NCBI GenBank assembly: GCA_024743095.1
Contig: JANSXF010000026.1
Span: 1-58,037 of the forward strand
Length of the DNA stretch: 58,037 nucleotides
Direction: 5' to 3'
From: Flavobacteriaceae bacterium
GTDB taxonomy: Bacteria > Bacteroidota > Bacteroidia > Flavobacteriales > Flavobacteriaceae
Numbering within the stretch: the stretch's first letter is position 1; every line of letters starts with the position of its first letter. The position numbers were made by a program, and so were the translations under genes. The notes beneath the pieces are model-generated. The model saw only the letters and a program-made list of their open reading frames with translations, ran no database searches and was not told where the DNA came from. Shown piece by piece: positions 54,077-58,037 of this stretch.

Positions 54077-55108
54077 ATGCAAGGTTCCAGAACATATCGG
54101 TTCTCTTTTATACTGATGTTGCTGGCCTTGCTATGTTCGTTGCTTTTGAACATAAGTTCGGGGTCGGTCACCATACCTTTTCCAGATACAATGTCCACCT
54201 TGTTGGGAGAAACTCCGGAAATTGCTTCTTGGGAATACATCATATGGGATTATCGGGTACCAAAAGCGTTTACCTCCATTTTGGTCGGAGCCGGACTTTC
54301 GCTGAGCGGACTTTTAATGCAAACCCTGTTCCGGAATCCCTTGGCAGGTCCGTTTGTATTGGGAATCAGTTCGGGGGCAAGTTTAGGTGCCGCTATTCTT
54401 TTGATGGGCACCTCTATTTTTGCAGGGTACACTTCCCTATCATTTTTGGGAGACATCACCCTTTCGATCGCTGCAAGCATAGGTAGTTTTTTGGTGCTCT
54501 TGACAGTTATGATTGTGGCCCAACGGGTTAAGGACACCATGGCCCTGCTTATTATTGGGTTGATGTTCGGTAGTATAACCTCAGCAATCGTGAGCGTTCT
54601 TGCCTATTTTTCCAGTGCTGAGGATTTACAACGGTTCAATTTTTGGTCCTTCGGAAGCGTCGGCAATCTATCCGTAAACCAACTGCTTTTGTTGGGAAGC
54701 ATCGTAACTGTGGGTATTTTGTTAAGTATTGTCTCCATAAAATCGTTGAACGCTTTCCTTTTGGGCGAGAATTATGCCCAAAGCCTAGGAATCTCCTTAA
54801 AGAAATCCAGATTGACCATAATAATCGCAACGGGATTATTGGCTGGCGGAATCACCGCATTCGCAGGACCCATCGCTTTTGTAGGTTTGGCCGTACCCCA
54901 TTTGACCAGACAGATTTTTGATACCATGGAACACAAAGTGTTGATTCCCGGCGTAATGCTCTACGGCGCCATTTTAATGCTGCTGTGCGATACTTTGGCG
55001 CAACTGCCCAACTCTGCCAGTGTTTTGCCCATAAATGCCATTACCTCCTTGGTAGGGGCGCCTGTGGTGATATGGCTTTTGGTCCGTAAACGTAAAATGA
55101 TGTTCTAA
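54077..55108 (+). CDS. btuC: FecCD family permease (BtuC-like)
   Basis: The 343-residue inner-membrane permease has about ten spans and the family motifs YRVPKAFTSILVGAGLSLSG, RNPLAGPFVLGISSGA and GPIAFVGLAVPHLTRQIF. It forms the channel with BtuD. The ATG follows the btuF stop directly (0 bp), and the stop overlaps the btuD start by 1 bp, so the three are translated together. Confidence 0.95.
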   Translation: MQGSRTYRFSFILMLLALLCSLLLNISSGSVTIPFPDTMSTLLGETPEIASWEYIIWDYRVPKAFTSILVGAGLSLSGLLMQTLFRNPLAGPFVLGISSGASLGAAILLMGTSIFAGYTSLSFLGDITLSIAASIGSFLVLLTVMIVAQRVKDTMALLIIGLMFGSITSAIVSVLAYFSSAEDLQRFNFWSFGSVGNLSVNQLLLLGSIVTVGILLSIVSIKSLNAFLLGENYAQSLGISLKKSRLTIIIATGLLAGGITAFAGPIAFVGLAVPHLTRQIFDTMEHKVLIPGVMLYGAILMLLCDTLAQLPNSASVLPINAITSLVGAPVVIWLLVRKRKMMF

Positions 55109-55887
55109 TGGCTAAAACAGGGAAAAACATATTGTCCATTAGCGATGTATCCATTGGTTACGGAACTAAAACCGTTGCGAAAAACATCAATTTTGATTTG
55201 GAGGCTGGAATGCTCTGTGGTGTGGTGGGTATCAATGGCATTGGAAAATCGACCTTGCTACGGACATTGGGCGGATTCCAACCTAAACTTTCTGGCAACA
55301 TCCTTTTGAATGACAAACCGTTAGAAAAATATACCTCCACAACGCTATCCAAAGAACTCAGTGTGATATTGACCGAACCACCTGCATCCAAAAATCTTAC
55401 GGTTCAGGAATTGATTGCACTTGGAAGACAACCCTACACCAATTGGTTGGGCACCCTGACCAAAGAGGACAAACAACAAATTCAGGCGAGTTTGGATGCC
55501 TTTTTGTTGGATGAACTCCGAAACAACAAATGCCACGAACTTAGCGATGGGCAGCTACAACGGGTTCTTGTGGCCAGAGCCATGGCGCAGGATACGTCTT
55601 TGATTCTTTTGGATGAACCTACGACACATTTGGACCTGTACCACAAAGTACAGATCTTAAAAATGCTTCAGGAACTGGCGCACCACAAACAAAAGACCAT
55701 CCTGTTCACCTCCCACGAAATTGAATTGACCATTCAGTTATGTGACCGAATATTGATTTTGGACGGAAAGGACCATCCCTTCGGAGACCCTTGTCAACTT
55801 ATTGAACAAAAACACTTTGATACGTTATTTCCTTCGGAAATGGTACAATTTGACCATGAAACGGGAACTTTTAAAGTGAATAAGTAA
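55108..55887 (+). CDS. btuD: ABC transporter ATPase (BtuD-like)
   Basis: The 259-residue ATPase has Walker A (GINGIGKST, about residue 43), Q-loop, signature LSDGQLQRVLVARAMAQD, Walker B LILLDEPTTHLD and the H-loop in FTSHEIE. It powers corrinoid uptake through the BtuC-like permease. Last gene of the btuFCD unit. Confidence 0.95.
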   Translation: MAKTGKNILSISDVSIGYGTKTVAKNINFDLEAGMLCGVVGINGIGKSTLLRTLGGFQPKLSGNILLNDKPLEKYTSTTLSKELSVILTEPPASKNLTVQELIALGRQPYTNWLGTLTKEDKQQIQASLDAFLLDELRNNKCHELSDGQLQRVLVARAMAQDTSLILLDEPTTHLDLYHKVQILKMLQELAHHKQKTILFTSHEIELTIQLCDRILILDGKDHPFGDPCQLIEQKHFDTLFPSEMVQFDHETGTFKVNK

Positions 55888-55948
55888 GTACACTTTCCAT
55901 TTCGGCATCAATCGGAATCCGTTATCTTTATCCTTCAGAAAATTTTTA

Positions 55949-57262
55949 ATGGGCGCAGAACTTATCTACATTATTATAGGCTTCATCATCACATTGGCCA
56001 TTGGGCTCTTTGTGGGGGTGTATATTCAAAAACTGAAAACCAAGTCTACCGAGAGTGTCTGGCAAGACAGGGAAATCAAATCCAAAGAAGTGGAAGGTGC
56101 TTTAAAGGAGGAATTAAAGGAGGTTCAAGCCAAAAAATCAGAGCTGGAAGTTGCCCTTGCCCGTGAAGAATCCAAATCGGACAATCTGGAGGAAAAACTG
56201 CTGGAACAAAAACAGGAACTGGAAAAACTTCAGGAAAAATTCACCAAAGAATTTGAAAACCTGGCCAATAAGATTCTAGACGAGAAGAGTGAAAAGTTCA
56301 CCAAGAGCAACAAAGAAAACATTGACAATATACTGGACCCGTTAAATAAAAAAATCAAAGAGTTTGAAGAAAAAGTGGTGAAATCCCAGCAGGAAAACTT
56401 TGGTCTGCACGCTGCCTTAAAACAACAATTGCTTGATTTACGCAGTCAAAACCTAAAAATAACGCAAGAGGCCGAAAACTTGACCAAAGCATTAAAAGGC
56501 GACTCCAAAATGCAGGGGAACTGGGGCGAAGTAATCTTGACCCGCATTTTAGAGAAATCCGGGCTCACCAAAGATAGAGAATACACGCTACAGGACAGTT
56601 TTAAGGACGAGGATGGAAAACGATACCAGACCGATGTGCTGATCCATTTACCCGATGGCAAGAAAATGATCGTGGACAGCAAAGTTTCCATAGTTCATTT
56701 TGAACGATATGTATCGGAAGAAGATGAGAAGCAACGGGAAATTTATCTAAAACAACATATAGATTCCATTAAAAGGCACGTGGAAGAGTTGAGCAAGAAA
56801 AACTATCAGCTTTTAATTGACGAAAGCCCCGATACCGTTTTTATGTTCATCCCAACAGAGCCTGCTTTTGCAATCGCTTCGGCCTTTGAGCCCAATCTGT
56901 ACGAGGATGCCTTTGTGAAGGATGTGATCATCGTGACTCCTTCCACACTGTTGGCGGCCTTAAAGTTGGTGGACAACCTTTGGAAAAACGACAAACAAAA
57001 GCGATTTGCCATTGAAATTGCCACCGAAGCTGGCAAATTGTACGATTCTTTTACCAATTTGACCGATGAACTTTTAAAGATCGGTAATCAAATCGGAACG
57101 GTACAAAACACCTACCAGAGCACAATGAAAAAGCTAACAGGACGTGGCAACCTGATCAAACGGGTGGAAAAATTAAAATCCTTGGGAGCCAAGGCCAGTA
57201 AGAGTATAGACGATAAACTGCTCAAGCGCGCATTGGATGATGACCTTGAGGAACTAAACTAG
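55949..57262 (+). CDS. rmuC: DNA recombination protein RmuC
   Basis: The 437-residue protein has one N-terminal membrane anchor (about residues 3-24), a long coiled coil (about 30-180) and the RmuC nuclease-like domain (about 185-380; QGNWGEVILTRILEKSGL, YQTDVLIHLPDGKKMIVDSKVS, FIPTEPAF). RmuC limits rearrangements and has restriction-like endonuclease architecture. It is the first of three tightly spaced genes at the end of the window. Confidence 0.95.
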   Translation: MGAELIYIIIGFIITLAIGLFVGVYIQKLKTKSTESVWQDREIKSKEVEGALKEELKEVQAKKSELEVALAREESKSDNLEEKLLEQKQELEKLQEKFTKEFENLANKILDEKSEKFTKSNKENIDNILDPLNKKIKEFEEKVVKSQQENFGLHAALKQQLLDLRSQNLKITQEAENLTKALKGDSKMQGNWGEVILTRILEKSGLTKDREYTLQDSFKDEDGKRYQTDVLIHLPDGKKMIVDSKVSIVHFERYVSEEDEKQREIYLKQHIDSIKRHVEELSKKNYQLLIDESPDTVFMFIPTEPAFAIASAFEPNLYEDAFVKDVIIVTPSTLLAALKLVDNLWKNDKQKRFAIEIATEAGKLYDSFTNLTDELLKIGNQIGTVQNTYQSTMKKLTGRGNLIKRVEKLKSLGAKASKSIDDKLLKRALDDDLEELN

Positions 57263-57272
57263 AAACACTACC

Positions 57273-57638
57273 ATGAAAAAATTCTTGACCATTTTTATAG
57301 TTGCCGTAGTTGTTGGCATTGTGGGGTATTTTGCCTTTATCTATTACGTGCCCTATAGCGAGGGATACCGTTCCGGGGAACTTATTAAATTTAGTCGAAA
57401 AGGCGTAATGGTAAAAACGTGGGAAGGACAGATCAGTCAGGGATTATCGGGTACCAATGTATTTTCATTCTCCGTAGAAGATGGTGAAAAGGAAATCATT
57501 GAAAAAATGAAAGAGTTCCAAGGCCAGTATATCAAAATTACCTATAAAGAGCGTTACGCCACTTTTTTCTGGCTGGGCGACACCAAATATTTTATCACAG
57601 AAGTAAAGTCTGAAAAATCACCGATTTTTAGGAATTAG
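57273..57638 (+). CDS. small single-span membrane protein, unknown
   Basis: The 121-residue protein has one N-terminal membrane span (about residues 3-25), then a beta-rich domain with EGYRSGELIKFSRKGVMVKTWEGQ and GQYIKITYKERYATFFWLGDTKYF. I recall related proteins being named 6-phosphogluconate dehydrogenase in some annotations; nothing here supports that. It starts 10 bp after rmuC and ends 1 bp before the thioesterase gene, so it is part of the same operon. Confidence 0.8.
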   Translation: MKKFLTIFIVAVVVGIVGYFAFIYYVPYSEGYRSGELIKFSRKGVMVKTWEGQISQGLSGTNVFSFSVEDGEKEIIEKMKEFQGQYIKITYKERYATFFWLGDTKYFITEVKSEKSPIFRN

Positions 57639-57639
57639 T

Positions 57640-58037
57640 ATGAAAAAATTCAAATCATCCAGAGAAAGCAGGGTTTCCATCACCGAACTTATGCTCCCCT
57701 CCCACTCCAATTTTGGCGGCAAGGTGCACGGTGGGCACATTCTCAATCTTATGGATCAAATCGCCTTTGCCTGCGCTTCAAAACATTCCCAGAGCTATTG
57801 TGTGACAGCTTCGGTAAATCGGGTTGATTTTCTAAATCCCATTGAGGTGGGCGAATTGGCAACATTGAAAGCTTCCATCAATTATACAGGTAGGACCTCA
57901 ATGGTCGTAGGCGTGCGTGTAGAATCCGAAAATGTGACAACAGGAGAAGTCAAACACTGTAACTCCTCCTATTTTACCATGGTTGCCAAAGGAAAGGATG
58001 GCAAAAACAAATCCATACCTGGTCTTATCTTAAAAAC
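57640..58037 (+). CDS. acyl-CoA thioesterase (YciA-like), cut by window end
   Basis: An open frame starts at ATG 57640 and runs off the window, so the C-terminus is missing. It encodes MKKFKSSRESRVSITELML and the hotdog motif NFGGKVHGGHILNLMDQIAFACA, then CVTASVNRVDFLNPIEVGE. That matches acyl-CoA thioesterases of the YciA/BFIT type, which free CoA from acyl-CoA. The codon for the catalytic Asp (LMDQIA) is present. Confidence 0.9.
   Translation, partial: MKKFKSSRESRVSITELMLPSHSNFGGKVHGGHILNLMDQIAFACASKHSQSYCVTASVNRVDFLNPIEVGELATLKASINYTGRTSMVVGVRVESENVTTGEVKHCNSSYFTMVAKGKDGKNKSIPGLILK

Overview
The window is a stretch of ordinary, gene-dense chromosome from a flavobacterium (Bacteroidota). 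A marine Flavobacteriaceae of the Muricauda/Flagellimonas/Zobellia kind is most likely, but the genus is inferred. The signs are the TAnnTTTG type of -7 promoter box before many genes, very weak Shine-Dalgarno sequences, TonB receptors with carboxypeptidase-like N-terminal domains, and small families typical of this class (DUF4249, DUF4252, DUF4294, DUF2147, DUF4168). I found about 58 protein genes. There is no insertion sequence, prophage, CRISPR array, tRNA or rRNA, and no toxin-antitoxin pair.

Layout. 1-3.3 kb, minus: a secreted lysozyme-like protein, then dapF, a GNAT acetyltransferase and mltG (cell-wall synthesis and turnover). 3.3-8.7 kb, plus: an HtrA/Do protease, a long GAPDH, a coiled-coil membrane protein, trmD, a small membrane protein and rplS. 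8.75-9.13 kb: a gene-free stretch that folds into eight successive hairpins with its own promoter and terminator; I read it as an undescribed structured RNA, and it is the strongest novel signal here. 9.2-16.5 kb: monomeric isocitrate dehydrogenase, a TonB receptor/DUF4249 pair and a GntP-type permease. 16.5-23 kb: a DUF4294 protein, M42 peptidase, Nudix hydrolase, hisS, a DUF6495-like protein, a DUF4168 protein and the rpsF-rpsR-rplI operon. 23-29 kb: a LytTR response regulator facing the nadC-yihY-DUF2147-priA operon, then rlmH. 29-34 kb: a phosphoserine phosphatase/phosphoglycerate dehydrogenase fusion, an isoprenylcysteine methyltransferase-like protein, rdgB and a DEAD-box helicase. 34-41 kb: an alpha-amylase lipoprotein, a trmH group, an epimerase-like protein, a GH43 hydrolase and a DUF305 protein. 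41-46.7 kb: an M20 hydrolase, a DJ-1-like lipoprotein, a zinc-less sirtuin, purB and an MscS channel. 46.8-50.7 kb: an ECF sigma / putative anti-sigma / two DUF4252 operon, divergent from an S41 protease across a large nested inverted repeat. 50.7-55.9 kb: a vitamin B12 uptake locus (riboswitch-controlled TonB receptor, divergent from binding protein, permease and ATPase). 55.9-58 kb: rmuC, a small membrane protein and a thioesterase cut by the window end.

The B12 locus is the clearest functional unit. The outer-membrane receptor is under a cobalamin riboswitch, and the ABC importer starts on the other strand from a promoter so close to its ATG that its mRNA is probably leaderless. The sigma/DUF4252 operon is a likely self-contained envelope-response unit. 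Most other genes are housekeeping.
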